Positions 18,012-26,213 of a stretch of DNA of 64,000 nucleotides are shown here, piece after piece. Made by a program: the position numbers and the translations under genes. The notes beneath the pieces are model-generated. The model was not told the origin of the DNA. It worked only from the letters and a program-made list of their open reading frames with translations, and did no database searches. The DNA is from Neisseria mucosa. Lineage in GTDB: Bacteria > Pseudomonadota > Gammaproteobacteria > Burkholderiales > Neisseriaceae. The first letter of the stretch is position 1; every line of letters starts with the position of its first letter. The DNA is taken from NCBI GenBank assembly GCA_003028315.1, contig CP028150.1, positions 1,178,001 to 1,242,000 on the forward strand, in the 5' to 3' direction.

Positions 18012-18042
18012 AGGCTGCCTAAAATATATTTTCAGGCAGCCT
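18012..18042 (+). terminator. Terminator-like hairpin in a foreign uptake-sequence dialect
   Basis: AGGCTGCCTAAAAT and TTTTCAGGCAGCCT. The right arm is the inverse of AGGCTGCCTGAA, the dialect described for Simonsiella, not the AGGTCGTCTGAA used elsewhere in the window. Confidence 0.75.
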
Positions 18043-18220
18043 ACTACGCAAACAATAAGAGTTATAAAAACCTTTACTCAAACCACCGTTTATATTCGTT
18101 TATATTCATGTAACTCCGCATTTTTTCATTTATACCAACTATTGCCTTTTGTGAAGATGCCGAATATTATTAGTAATACAGTAACACAGACTGTACTTTT
18201 CAAACTATTAGGAGCTTCAA

Positions 18221-18358
18221 ATGAAAAAATTCGCCCTCATTGCTTTGACCGCTATGACCTTGCTGTCTGCCTGCAATACCATTTCCGGCATGGGCAAAGA
18301 TGTCAGCGCCGCCGGTAACGCAGTCAGCGGTTCCGCTGAGTCTGTAAAAAATTACTAA
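18221..18358 (+). CDS. Entericidin-like lipoprotein (copy 1)
   Basis: Tiny lipoprotein of 45 residues. The signal ends MTLLSAC with Cys18, and the mature part reads NTISGMGKDVSAAGNAVSG, the EcnA/EcnB family pattern. In E. coli these act as a bacteriolysis-linked antidote/toxin pair; here the role is unknown. TAGGAGC precedes the ATG by 7 bases. A near-identical gene follows 32 bp downstream. An AT-rich stretch with possible promoter lies at 18050-18210. Confidence 0.9.
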   Translation: MKKFALIALTAMTLLSACNTISGMGKDVSAAGNAVSGSAESVKNY

Positions 18359-18390
18359 TCCAAAATCCAATTTCACGCAGGAATCCATAC

Positions 18391-18528
18391 ATGAAGAAAT
18401 TTGCCCTAATCGCACTGACCGCGATGACCTTGCTCTCTGCCTGCAACACTATTTCAGGCGTAGCTAAAGACGTCAGCGCCGCCGGTACTGCTGTCAGCAA
18501 TACCGCTGAAAATGTCAAAACCTACTGA
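18391..18528 (+). CDS. Entericidin-like lipoprotein (copy 2)
   Basis: A 45-residue lipoprotein nearly identical in the signal region to copy 1 (same lipobox, Cys18). The mature part is changed to NTISGVAKDVSAAGTAVSN and ends ENVKTY. AGGAA lies 9 bases before the ATG. At DNA level the signal and lipobox are conserved with synonymous changes, which indicates an old tandem duplication under selection. It is followed by a terminator before leuD. Confidence 0.9.
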   Translation: MKKFALIALTAMTLLSACNTISGVAKDVSAAGTAVSNTAENVKTY

Positions 18529-18547
18529 CTAAACAAAATTTAAACGT

Positions 18548-18573
18548 AAATGCCCCGGAAATCGGGGCATTTT
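18548..18573 (+). terminator. Terminator between entericidin 2 and leuD
   Basis: AAATGCCCC and GGGGCATTT with a 7-base loop, running into TTATAATCC. The TATAAT (18573-18578) may be the -10 of a separate leuD promoter. Confidence 0.8.
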
Positions 18574-18604
18574 ATAATCCTCGACAAACGAAAAAGTACA
18601 GAAC

Positions 18605-19246
18605 ATGAAAGCCTTTACCAAAATCACCGCCATCGTCGCCCCGCTCGACCGCAGCAACGTCGATACCGACGCCATCATCCCCAAACAATTTTTAAAATCC
18701 ATCAAACGAAGCGGCTTCGGTCCCAATGCCTTTGACGAATGGCGTTACCTCGACCACGGCGAACCGGGCATGGACAACAGCAAACGTCCGCTGAACCCCG
18801 ATTTCTCGCTGAACCAGCCGCGTTACCAAGGCGCGCAAATCCTACTGACGCGCAAAAACTTCGGCTGCGGCTCCTCGCGCGAACACGCCCCTTGGGCATT
18901 GGACGACTACGGCTTCCGTGCCGTTATCGCCCCCAGCTTCGCCGACATCTTCTTCAACAACTGCTACAAAAACGGCCTCCTGCCCATTGTGTTGACTGAA
19001 GAACAAGTTGACCAGCTTTTCAAAGAAGTTGAAGCCAACGAAGGCTATCAGCTCTCCATCGACCTTGCCGAACAAACCCTGACCACACCAAGCGGCGAAA
19101 CGTTCAAATTCGACATTACCGAACACCGCAAACACTGCCTCTTAAACGGTTTGGATGAAATCGGCCTGACCCTGCAACACGCCGACGAAATCCGCGATTT
19201 CGAAGAAAAACGCCGCCAAAGCCAGCCTTGGCTGTTTAACAGTTGA
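18605..19246 (+). CDS. leuD: 3-isopropylmalate dehydratase small subunit
   Basis: Swivelling subunit that completes the LeuCD isomerase of leucine synthesis. The protein has 213 residues. It has the N-terminal LDRSNVDTDAIIPKQFLKSI and the substrate-gate motif FGCGSSREHAPWAL near residues 84-97. It is separated from leuC by the three small lipoprotein genes and a terminator, so it probably has its own promoter at about 18573. The ATG at 18605 matches the family start. An uptake-sequence hairpin follows. Confidence 0.97.
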   Translation: MKAFTKITAIVAPLDRSNVDTDAIIPKQFLKSIKRSGFGPNAFDEWRYLDHGEPGMDNSKRPLNPDFSLNQPRYQGAQILLTRKNFGCGSSREHAPWALDDYGFRAVIAPSFADIFFNNCYKNGLLPIVLTEEQVDQLFKEVEANEGYQLSIDLAEQTLTTPSGETFKFDITEHRKHCLLNGLDEIGLTLQHADEIRDFEEKRRQSQPWLFNS

Positions 19247-19254
19247 TAAACGAT

Positions 19255-19297
19255 GAGGTCGTCTGAAAACGAGTATAGCGAATTTTCAGACGACCTC
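19255..19297. terminator. Inverted uptake-sequence terminator after leuD
   Basis: GAGGTCGTCTGAAAA and TTTTCAGACGACCTC with T run. Confidence 0.88.
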
Positions 19298-19378
19298 TTT
19301 TATTAACACACAATCAGATCGTTACTCTTTACCATCATATTTGAAAAACATACCCAACAATTTCACACACACAACACC

Positions 19379-20104
19379 ATGAAAAAAATTATCCTGCTCC
19401 CTATACTTTTTATCAGCCTCGCCGCACATGCGGAATTCTCAGAAATTCAAGATCCTGACGGATACAGTAACTTACGCGAACAACCGAACACCCAAAGCCG
19501 AATCCTGACCAAAATTCCAAACGGCACTCATGTTTATACCCCCGAGATGGAGGGAAAGCTTCATTTAGAACACGGTTGGCAGATGACCTACGATTTGCGC
19601 GGCAAAAAAAGCCTGGATGGCTGGGTGCATACTTCGCGACTGATTCCGTTGTCGCGTTATGAAAGCATCCCCGTTACGGCTACTGCCGACGGTTTTACCT
19701 GTCAAAAAAACGGCATGGGCGTGCGCATTAAATCGGAACGTTTCAACTATAAGAAAGAAAAACATCTGTTTACACACGATCAATACGGACTCTCCCATTA
19801 TCGCGGAAAAGAAATGTTCGGCACTGACGGTACAATTCCATTCAGCCACTATCGTGAAATTGCCTTTTTCCGCAACGGTAAAACACAAATCGCCCCCCGA
19901 GCCCAATATGACCACCTGTTCGACCCATATTTTGAAAAGGCAGGCGATAATACGCAACTGAGCCACTGTTACTACCGCGCTAAAGACGACACCCTTTTCT
20001 TAACGACCGTCATCGGAGATGGTGCCGCCTATACCGAAGTCTTATTTGTCTTCCGGCAAGGCATCTTGAAGAACGTATTGGCTTCGCTACACCCTGAGGT
20101 TTAA
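19379..20104 (+). CDS. Secreted SH3-domain protein
   Basis: Predicted periplasmic protein of 241 residues with a cleavable signal (MKKIILLPILFISLAAHA). A bacterial SH3 domain covers about residues 22-92 (YSNLREQPNTQSRILTKIPNG ... LDGWVHTSRL). The remaining 150 residues match no family I recognise. They include two cysteines (in FTCQKNG and SHCYYRA) that could form a disulfide. Bacterial SH3 domains often bind peptidoglycan or metals, but the role here is unknown. It lies in its own unit between leuD and leuB. Confidence 0.75.
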   Translation: MKKIILLPILFISLAAHAEFSEIQDPDGYSNLREQPNTQSRILTKIPNGTHVYTPEMEGKLHLEHGWQMTYDLRGKKSLDGWVHTSRLIPLSRYESIPVTATADGFTCQKNGMGVRIKSERFNYKKEKHLFTHDQYGLSHYRGKEMFGTDGTIPFSHYREIAFFRNGKTQIAPRAQYDHLFDPYFEKAGDNTQLSHCYYRAKDDTLFLTTVIGDGAAYTEVLFVFRQGILKNVLASLHPEV

Positions 20105-20139
20105 TTTTCAGACGGCCTTTTCATCTCTTTCTGCAAAAC

Positions 20140-20601
20140 ATGATTACCGACATCATCACCAACGCCACCCGCTACGCCGCACTGCACCCCGACTTCGCCG
20201 ACGCCGTCCGCCTGCTGCAAACGCTGGATTTCGCCGCCCTGCCCGACGGACAAGTGCCGTGCGCAAACCCCAATATCCGCCTCTTTGTCGGCAGCGAACC
20301 GATGAGGAGTAAAGCCGAAGCCAAGCCTGAAGCGCATTTGAAACACATCGACATCCAAGTCCCCATCAGCGGGGAAGAAACCTACGGCTGGATAGACAGG
20401 GGTCGTCTGAAAAACGGTTTGGGCTACGACGAAAAGCGCGACATCGAATTTTTCGACTGCGAACCGGAAACCTGGCTCACGCTCCAACCGGGCGAGTTTG
20501 CCCTCTTCTTTCCCAACGACGCACATGCTCCGCTGGTCGGCGACAGGCCAAACATACGCAAAGCCGTTTTTAAAATCCGTATCGAAGCAGAACGCTACTG
20601 A
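20140..20601 (+). CDS. YhcH/YjgK/YiaL family protein
   Basis: Cytosolic cupin-like protein of 153 residues, of the DUF386 family that includes EbgC and YhcH. Family members act with sugar or sialic-acid catabolism. The metal-site pattern is visible: the HIDIQVP segment near residue 71 and FFPNDAHAPLVG near residue 127, followed by RKAVFKI. No sugar-catabolic genes are adjacent, so the substrate cannot be named. An in-frame uptake sequence encodes RGRLKNG near residue 88. The ATG at 20140 has a poor ribosome binding site. Confidence 0.85.
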   Translation: MITDIITNATRYAALHPDFADAVRLLQTLDFAALPDGQVPCANPNIRLFVGSEPMRSKAEAKPEAHLKHIDIQVPISGEETYGWIDRGRLKNGLGYDEKRDIEFFDCEPETWLTLQPGEFALFFPNDAHAPLVGDRPNIRKAVFKIRIEAERY

Positions 20602-20749
20602 TTTCCTTCAATCCTTCGCAACTAATGTAAAACTTGGCTGCCCATCGCATTCCCGACGAATCCGCCTGCATGATTTCCACGCAGCTTTCTCGATGCCGCA
20701 ATGGTACAATCAGCCTCGTTCAAGCAAACCGACCTGCAAACAGACACAA

Positions 20750-20812
20750 AAGGTCGTCTGAAAACACCATCCTTACAAATGGAAAACGCTTTGCCGTTTT
20801 CAGACGACTTCC
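20750..20812. promoter_or_regulatory. Widely spaced inverted uptake sequences before leuB
   Basis: AAGGTCGTCTGAAAA and TTTTCAGACGACTT enclose a 35-base loop ending 31 bp before the leuB start. It may terminate upstream transcription or sit in the leuB leader. The rest of the gap (20602-20749) shows nothing else. Confidence 0.6.
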
Positions 20813-20842
20813 CCTTTTCCAAACCCTCATAAGGATTTTGTC

Positions 20843-21913
20843 ATGACCAAACATATCGCCATCCTCCGAGGCGACGGCATCGGCCCCGAAATCGTCGCCG
20901 AAACCGTCCGCGTACTCGACAAACTCATCGCCCAAGGCTTGGACGCCAGCTACGAATACGCCCCATTGGGCGGCGAAGCCTACGACGAATACGGCCATCC
21001 CTATCCCGAATTCACGCAAAACCTCTGCCGCAAAGCCGATGCCGTCCTGCTCGGCGCGGTCGGCAGCCCGCAATACGACAACCTCGACCGCCCGCTGCGT
21101 CCTGAACGCGGCCTATTGGCAATCCGCAAAGACCTGAACCTGTTTGCCAACCTGCGCCCCGCCATCCTCTACCCCGAGCTTGCCAATGCCTCCACGCTCA
21201 AACCCGAAATCGTCGCAGGCCTCGACATCCTCATCGTGCGCGAACTCACCGGCGACATCTACTTCGGCGAACCGCGCGGCATCCGTGTTCTGGAAAACGG
21301 CGAACGCGAAGGCTACAACACCATGAAATACAGCGAAAGCGAAATCCGCCGCATCGCCCACGTCGCCTTCCAATCCGCCCAAAAACGCAGCAAAAAAGTC
21401 TGTTCCGTCGGCAAAGCCAACGTCTTGGAAACCACCGAACTGTGGCGTGAAATCTTTGAAGAAATCGGCAAAGAATACCCCGACGTCGAACTCTCCCACA
21501 TGTATGTGGACAACGCCGCCATGCAGCTCGTACGCGCGCCCAAACAATTCGACGTCATCGCCACCGGCAACATCTTCGGCGACATCCTCTCCGACGAAGC
21601 CTCCATGCTGACTGGCTCCATCGGCATGCTGCCCTCCGCCTCGCTGGACGAAAACGGCAAAGGCCTGTACGAACCGTCACACGGCTCCGCTCCCGACATC
21701 GCCGGACAAAACAAAGCCAACCCACTTGCCACCATCCTCTCGCTCGCCATGCTGCTGCGTTACAGCCTGAACGACGAAGCCCGCGCGCAACAAGTTGAAA
21801 GCGCCGTCCAAAAAGTGCTGCAACAAGGCTTGCGCACCGGTGATATTTACGAAGAAGGCACAAAACTCGTTTCCTGCTCCGAAATGGGCGACGCAGTACT
21901 CGCCGCCTTGTAA
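20843..21913 (+). CDS. leuB: 3-isopropylmalate dehydrogenase
   Basis: Oxidatively decarboxylates 3-isopropylmalate with NAD in leucine synthesis. The protein has 356 residues. Signatures are GDGIGPEIVAE, the substrate loop RPLRPERGLLAIRKDLNLFANLRP and the metal/NAD region NIFGDILSDEASMLTGS ... GLYEPSHGSAPDIAG. AAGGA is 7 bases before the ATG. It closes the leucine cluster and is followed by a strong terminator. Confidence 0.97.
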   Translation: MTKHIAILRGDGIGPEIVAETVRVLDKLIAQGLDASYEYAPLGGEAYDEYGHPYPEFTQNLCRKADAVLLGAVGSPQYDNLDRPLRPERGLLAIRKDLNLFANLRPAILYPELANASTLKPEIVAGLDILIVRELTGDIYFGEPRGIRVLENGEREGYNTMKYSESEIRRIAHVAFQSAQKRSKKVCSVGKANVLETTELWREIFEEIGKEYPDVELSHMYVDNAAMQLVRAPKQFDVIATGNIFGDILSDEASMLTGSIGMLPSASLDENGKGLYEPSHGSAPDIAGQNKANPLATILSLAMLLRYSLNDEARAQQVESAVQKVLQQGLRTGDIYEEGTKLVSCSEMGDAVLAAL

Positions 21914-21948
21914 AAGGCCGTCTGAAAACGAAAGTACGTTTTAAGCAA

Positions 21949-21977
21949 AATGCGCGGAAAACTCCGCGCATTTTTTT
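21949..21977 (+). terminator. Terminator after leuB
   Basis: AATGCGCGGA and TCCGCGCATT with a short loop and a run of T. It lies inside a widely spaced pair of uptake sequences; the left one has the AAGGCCGTCTGAAA spelling. Confidence 0.9.
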
Positions 21978-22032
21978 CAGACGATTTTTATAGCTTTTTG
22001 AGGCCTTATCGAGAATAGTGCGGGACAGGTTA

Positions 22033-22139
22033 TATAGTGGATTAAATTTAAATCAGGACAAGGCGACGAAGCCGCAGACAGTACAGATAGTACGGCAAGG
22101 TGAGGCAACGCCGTACTGGTTTAAAGTTAATCCACTATA
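22033..22139. repeat. Correia repeat element, short form (107 bp)
   Basis: TATAGTGGATTAAATTTAAA to TTAATCCACTATA, almost identical to the copy at 8649. It lies upstream of the DUF350 module but is separated from it by an uptake-sequence hairpin. Confidence 0.93.
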
Positions 22140-22199
22140 GTCTCATTCCCTCTTCTGCCTCCGCCAGCCTGATAACCCAAAACAAAGCAAAAAACAGTA

Positions 22200-22233
22200 A
22201 AAGGTCGTCTGAAACCCTTTTCAGACGACCTTT
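22200..22233. terminator. Inverted uptake-sequence hairpin upstream of the DUF350 module
   Basis: AAAGGTCGTCTGAAA and TTTTCAGACGACCTTT with almost no loop; it insulates the module from upstream transcription. Confidence 0.85.
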
Positions 22234-22291
22234 GCTATTGAAATATGGCATAATCAAAAACATCAAAATTATCTGACAAGGAATCCCTATC

Positions 22292-22690
22292 GTGAGTATT
22301 TCCCTGCCCCAATACCTGCTTTACCTGCAATATATGCTTGCGGGTGTAGCGATGACTGCCGTTTTCGGCGCGGTGTATCTGCGTATTACGCCTGCGGAAG
22401 AGTTGCGGCTGATTAAAAACGGCAACCTTGCCTGCGCCTTGTCGTTCGGCGGCGCGCTGGTCGGATTTTGTCTGACGCTCGCATCCAGCATTGCCCACAG
22501 TGTCAGTTTCATCGATTTTATCCTGTGGGGCCTTGCCGCAGCAGTGATTCAGATTTTGGTGTATTTTGCCGCCACGATGATGATTAAAGGCGCAACGGAA
22601 GAACTTATCGGCAACAACGTCGCCGTCGGCGCACTCTATGGCGCGGTGTCCGTGTCCATCGGTATCTTGAATGCCGCTTGTTTGACCTGA
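22292..22690 (+). CDS. DUF350 (YjfL-type) inner-membrane protein
   Basis: Polytopic membrane protein of 132 residues with four predicted helices (about 8-28, 43-66, 71-96 and 107-131). It belongs to the DUF350/UPF0719 family, whose E. coli member YjfL lies in the yjf operon. Start is GTG at 22292 with AAGGA nine bases upstream. It is the first gene of the module continuing with an SPFH protein, DUF4178 and an AdoMet decarboxylase. Genes of this set recur together in other bacteria. Biochemical function is unknown. Confidence 0.85.
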   Translation: MSISLPQYLLYLQYMLAGVAMTAVFGAVYLRITPAEELRLIKNGNLACALSFGGALVGFCLTLASSIAHSVSFIDFILWGLAAAVIQILVYFAATMMIKGATEELIGNNVAVGALYGAVSVSIGILNAACLT

Positions 22691-22776
22691 TTTATATAAA
22701 CAGTTTGCAAAATATACGGCTGGCCGCATTTCCGCCCCGCTCCGTGTTATCCCATTCTTCAAAATAAGGAACTGCA

Positions 22777-23799
22777 ATGTTCAACTTTATCAAGAAACAG
22801 TTTATTGACGTCATCCAATGGCCGAATCCCGACGACAGCCTGTTGATGTGGCGTTTCCCGATTGCCGATGAAGAAATCCAAAACGGCGCGAGCCTAACCG
22901 TGCGCGAGGCGCAGATGGCGATGTTTGTCGACGAAGGCGTAACCGCCGACGTGTTCGGACCGGGGCGTTACACGCTCAACACGCAAACGCTGCCGCTGCT
23001 GACCAACCTGAAAAACTGGGACAAACTCTTTGAATCCCCGTTTAAATCCGATGTTTACTTTTTCAATACCAAACAACAGCTTGCTCGGAAATGGGGTACG
23101 TCGCAACCCGTTACCGTGCGCGATGCCGAGTTCGGCGCGGTGCAGTTGCGCTCGTTCGGCATGTACGCCTACCGCATCAGCGATCCGGCAAAATTCTTTA
23201 AAGAAGTCAGCGGCGTAGCGGCAGAATACAGCGGCGCGGAGTTGGAAGCCCAGTTGCGCAATATCGCCGTAACCCAACTCGCGGCGGCGTTCGGCAGCTC
23301 AGGCATTCCGTTTTTGGACATGGCGGCAAACCAAGTTTTGCTGTCGCAAAAGATCGGCGAATTGCTCGGCGCGGAATTTGCCAAACTCGGCTTGACGCTG
23401 GAAAACTTCACCGTCGAAAGCATCACTCTGCCTGCCGCCATCCAAGAAGCCTTGGATAAGAAAATTTCCATGGGCGTCATCGGTGATTTGGGACGCTACA
23501 CCCAATACCAAACCTCCGAAGCCATCCCGCTCGCCGCGCAAAACGAAGGTGGGCTTGCCGGAATCGGCGCAGGCTTGGGCGTGGGAGCAGGCGTCGGTCA
23601 GGCAATGGCAGGCGCGATGGCGGGCATGATGCAGCCCGCGGCGCAACCGGCAGCCCAACCCGCGCAAAGCGTTCAGACGACCTCCGAAGACCCGCAGGCA
23701 AAATTGGCGAAACTCAAATCTTTGCTGGACGGCGGTTTGATTTCTCAAGAGGATTACGATAAAGCCAAAGCGGAAGTGTTGAAGCAGTTGATCGGCTGA
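22777..23799 (+). CDS. SPFH/Band-7 protein with C-terminal SHOCT domain
   Basis: 340-residue protein of the bacterial SPFH class often annotated as virion core protein or YdjI-like. The SPFH body runs from about residue 20 to 245 (FVDEGVTADVFGPGRYTL, VQLRSFGMYAYRISDPAKFF). A Gly/Ala-rich linker (GAGLGVGAGVGQAMAGAMAG, then PAAQPAAQPAQ) leads to a SHOCT motif at about 306-337 (LKSLLDGGLISQEDYDKAK). SPFH proteins scaffold membrane microdomains. There is no N-terminal transmembrane segment, so attachment must be peripheral. It lies 86 bp after the DUF350 gene, with AAGGA before the ATG. Confidence 0.87.
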   Translation: MFNFIKKQFIDVIQWPNPDDSLLMWRFPIADEEIQNGASLTVREAQMAMFVDEGVTADVFGPGRYTLNTQTLPLLTNLKNWDKLFESPFKSDVYFFNTKQQLARKWGTSQPVTVRDAEFGAVQLRSFGMYAYRISDPAKFFKEVSGVAAEYSGAELEAQLRNIAVTQLAAAFGSSGIPFLDMAANQVLLSQKIGELLGAEFAKLGLTLENFTVESITLPAAIQEALDKKISMGVIGDLGRYTQYQTSEAIPLAAQNEGGLAGIGAGLGVGAGVGQAMAGAMAGMMQPAAQPAAQPAQSVQTTSEDPQAKLAKLKSLLDGGLISQEDYDKAKAEVLKQLIG

Positions 23800-23806
23800 T
23801 ATTAAG

Positions 23807-23846
23807 AAGGTCGTCTGAAAACAGATTGCGGGTTTTCAGACGACCT
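23807..23846. terminator. Inverted uptake-sequence terminator after the SPFH gene
   Basis: AAGGTCGTCTGAAAA and TTTTCAGACGACCT. It splits the module into two transcription units. Confidence 0.85.
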
Positions 23847-23885
23847 GTTGGTGGTTTTGAAAATTCGTTTTTACATCAAAACTCA

Positions 23886-24001
23886 GTGTCGTCATTCCCG
23901 CGCAGGTGGGAATCCATCGTCAAACTTAAGAAACCCTGATTTGAAAAACCGTTTCTGAATCTCCAAAATGGATTCCTACCTGTGCGGGAATGACGACACG
24001 G
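23886..24001. repeat. Paired dRS3 repeat element
   Basis: Two 20-bp dRS3 units, ATTCCCGCGCAGGTGGGAAT (23894-23913) and ATTCCTACCTGTGCGGGAAT (23972-23991), stand as inverted ends of a roughly 115-bp element. The outer GTGTCGTC / GACGACAC bases extend the inverted repeat to about 33 bp. In meningococcus such units are targets for phage and repeat-array insertion. Confidence 0.85.
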
Positions 24002-24071
24002 TAAGTTTTTATTCAAATCCGCGCTGTAAAAAGGTCGTCTGAAGCCTTCCTCTCCACTCGAAAAAGCAAAC

Positions 24072-25592
24072 ATGTCAAACACCCCCTTCTTCAAAACCGA
24101 CTGCCCGAGCTGTGGCGCGCCTGTCGAAGCGCATTCCGCTTCAGCCGTTACGCTGGTGTGCGGCTACTGCAACAGCATGCTGGTGCGGCAGGATGACGGC
24201 ATCGTCGATTCCGGCCGCGATTCCGCATTGCTGGAAGATTTCAGCCCGCTGCAAATCGGCACAGCCGGCACATTCCTTACGCAACGCTTCACCCTAGTCG
24301 GACGGCTTCAGGTGCAATACGACGACGGCGCATGGAACGAATGGTACGCGCTGTTTGACGACGGTAGGACGGGCTGGCTTTCGGAAGCAGGCGATTTGTA
24401 TGTGATGACCATGCCCGTCGAAACTGACAACCCGCCGCGCTTTGAGGACATTCGGGCGGGATTTAGCGAACTGACTTTCCAAAACAAACGCTATGTCGCC
24501 TCAGACGTGCGCCACATCAGCTTGAAACGCGCTGCCGCACAGGGCGAGCTGCCGTTTGTTTTGGACGAAGACCGTCAAAACAAAGTCGCCGACTGGCGTT
24601 GCGAAGACCTTTTCATCACGCTCGATTACAGCGACGACACCCCCGAAACCTTCTTCGGCCGCATGGTGAATTTAGATGATTTGAAGCTGGAAAACACCCG
24701 CAGCGAAGACGAAATCAAAGAAAGCGCAGGTCGTCTGAAAGGCAGCATCGCCTCTGAGAACTGCCCCAACTGCGGCTCGTCCGTCCACTGGGTCAGCGGC
24801 ATCACCTCCCATCTCAACTGCCCAAGCTGCGGCAGCGAATTGGCAATCGGCAAAGACAAAGCCGAACTCATTACCGCCAACGCCATGCGCACGGCGCAGC
24901 AAAACCTGTTTACCCTGCCCGTCGGCAGACAAGGTCGTCTGAAAAACCGCGAATTTTACGTTATGGGCGCAGTCAGATACGCCGAAACCGACGCACAGGA
25001 AACATTCGACAACCTGTTTAACGGCGCCAACCGCGTGCTCACGCCCGAAGGCCAATGGTCGGAATATCTGCTTTACAACCCGACGCAAGGTTTCCTGTGG
25101 CTGGTCGAATCCGATGACGGCTGGAGCCTTTCCCAAACCCAAAATACATGGCCGCGCCTCGACCGCAACCGCCAACCGCAAGGCTGCGGCAAACTTTACG
25201 ACTACGGCGGCAGGGTCGAAGTCGCGGCCGGCGCGTTCTACTGGCGCATCCGAAGGGGCGATTTGAACTATTACAGCGACTACCGCGACGGACAAAACCG
25301 CAAACTTTCTGCCGAATTGAACACGCACGAAATAGCATGGAGCAAAAGCGTGCCAATTGATTACAGCGAAGTTGCCGAGGCATTTAGCCTGAGCAGCCGC
25401 GCACCGCATTACACCGCAAAAATGGCGGCAGACGGTATTGATAAATCACTGAGAATCGTAATGACCGCCATTTTGGTTGTCGTCAACCTCCCTGCTCTGA
25501 TAATCAGCGACAATCCTGCCACCCCCTCCATCATCTTCATAGGAGCCTGGTTAATGTGGACTATGGGCAAAAAAGACGAGGACGAGGATTAA
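24072..25592 (+). CDS. DUF4178 protein with two zinc ribbons and C-terminal membrane anchor
   Basis: 506-residue protein. Two CxxC...CxxC zinc ribbons, at residues 11-33 (CPSC ... CGYC) and about 231-255 (CPNC ... CPSC), each precede a DUF4178-type beta domain. The domains carry paired motifs: EWYALFDDGRTGWLSEAGDLY in the first and EYLLYNPTQGFLWLVESDDGW in the second. The protein is therefore an internal duplication. A hydrophobic stretch at about 466-500 anchors it, ending in KKDEDED. Two in-frame uptake sequences encode AGRLKGS and QGRLKNR. The next ORF starts three bases after its stop, so these genes are coupled. Function is unknown; see the module finding. Confidence 0.85.
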   Translation: MSNTPFFKTDCPSCGAPVEAHSASAVTLVCGYCNSMLVRQDDGIVDSGRDSALLEDFSPLQIGTAGTFLTQRFTLVGRLQVQYDDGAWNEWYALFDDGRTGWLSEAGDLYVMTMPVETDNPPRFEDIRAGFSELTFQNKRYVASDVRHISLKRAAAQGELPFVLDEDRQNKVADWRCEDLFITLDYSDDTPETFFGRMVNLDDLKLENTRSEDEIKESAGRLKGSIASENCPNCGSSVHWVSGITSHLNCPSCGSELAIGKDKAELITANAMRTAQQNLFTLPVGRQGRLKNREFYVMGAVRYAETDAQETFDNLFNGANRVLTPEGQWSEYLLYNPTQGFLWLVESDDGWSLSQTQNTWPRLDRNRQPQGCGKLYDYGGRVEVAAGAFYWRIRRGDLNYYSDYRDGQNRKLSAELNTHEIAWSKSVPIDYSEVAEAFSLSSRAPHYTAKMAADGIDKSLRIVMTAILVVVNLPALIISDNPATPSIIFIGAWLMWTMGKKDEDED

Positions 25593-25595
25593 ACC

Positions 25596-25757
25596 ATGTC
25601 GAGAACCACTTACATCATTTTCAGCACCATCATCATCGTCATCTCCATGATCATCAGCTACGGTTCTTCCGATTCCGACGGTTCGCGTATGCACTCCGGC
25701 GGCTATTACGGCGGCGGTTATTACGGCGGTAGCGGTTATTCCGGAGGCCATAAATGA
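25596..25757 (+). CDS. 53-residue membrane peptide with Gly/Tyr-rich tail
   Basis: Short ORF (MSRTTYIIFSTIIIVISMII...) with one hydrophobic segment at residues 6-21 and a low-complexity tail GGYYGGGYYGGSGYSGG. It starts three bases after the DUF4178 stop, and its TGA overlaps the ATG of the decarboxylase (ATGA). Tight coupling on both sides argues strongly that it is translated. The tail resembles adhesive or phase-separating sequences, but no function is known. It could be a single-pass partner of the membrane-anchored DUF4178 protein. Confidence 0.75.
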   Translation: MSRTTYIIFSTIIIVISMIISYGSSDSDGSRMHSGGYYGGGYYGGSGYSGGHK

Positions 25758-26134
25758 CCCATATCCCCGGCAACCACGGTCTTTTAGATTTATATGGCTG
25801 TGATGAAGCTGTCTTGAAAGACGAAGGTCGTCTGAAAAACGCCCTCAAAACCGCCGCCCAAGCCGCAGAAGCCACCGTTCTCGCCGAACGTTTCCACACC
25901 TTCGGCGGCGCAGGCGGCATTACCGGCATCTTACTGCTCGCCGAATCCCACATCAGCATCCACACTTGGCCGGAACACCGCTTCGCCGCCATAGACGCAT
26001 TTATCTGCGGCGGCATGAAGTTGGAAAGAGTGAAGGAAATATTGTGCAGGGAATTGGCGGCGGAACAGGCCGTTTGGACGATTGCGCAACGTGGCGAAGG
26101 AATATTGGACGATATAGAGCCGCCAATAGAATAA
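25754..26134 (+). CDS. speD: S-adenosylmethionine decarboxylase proenzyme (SpeD family)
   Basis: Makes decarboxylated AdoMet, the aminopropyl donor for spermidine, using a self-generated pyruvoyl group. The protein has 126 residues of the short prokaryotic class. The self-cleavage site is Glu64-Ser65 in LAESHISIHTWPE. His70 and Cys85 (AFICGG) complete the processing and catalytic set at the spacing of the Thermotoga enzyme. The start overlaps the preceding stop (ATGA). No aminopropyltransferase (speE) lies in the window, so either it acts with a distant enzyme or the product has another use. An in-frame uptake sequence encodes DEGRLKN. Confidence 0.88.
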   Translation: MTHIPGNHGLLDLYGCDEAVLKDEGRLKNALKTAAQAAEATVLAERFHTFGGAGGITGILLLAESHISIHTWPEHRFAAIDAFICGGMKLERVKEILCRELAAEQAVWTIAQRGEGILDDIEPPIE

Positions 26135-26145
26135 TAAAACCTGTA

Positions 26146-26184
26146 ATGGTCGTCTGAAACCGTCTTAATTTTTTCAGACGACCT
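26146..26184. terminator. Inverted uptake-sequence hairpin after speD
   Basis: ATGGTCGTCTGAAA and TTTTCAGACGACCTAT; partial termination before the FAD protein is likely. Confidence 0.75.
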
Positions 26185-26213
26185 ATCAGAACCCTAAACC
26201 AACATCCAACCCC

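Noticed and set aside
23894..23991. CRISPR-like direct repeats
   Set aside because: The 20-bp units are dRS3 repeats in inverted orientation with one spacer only.
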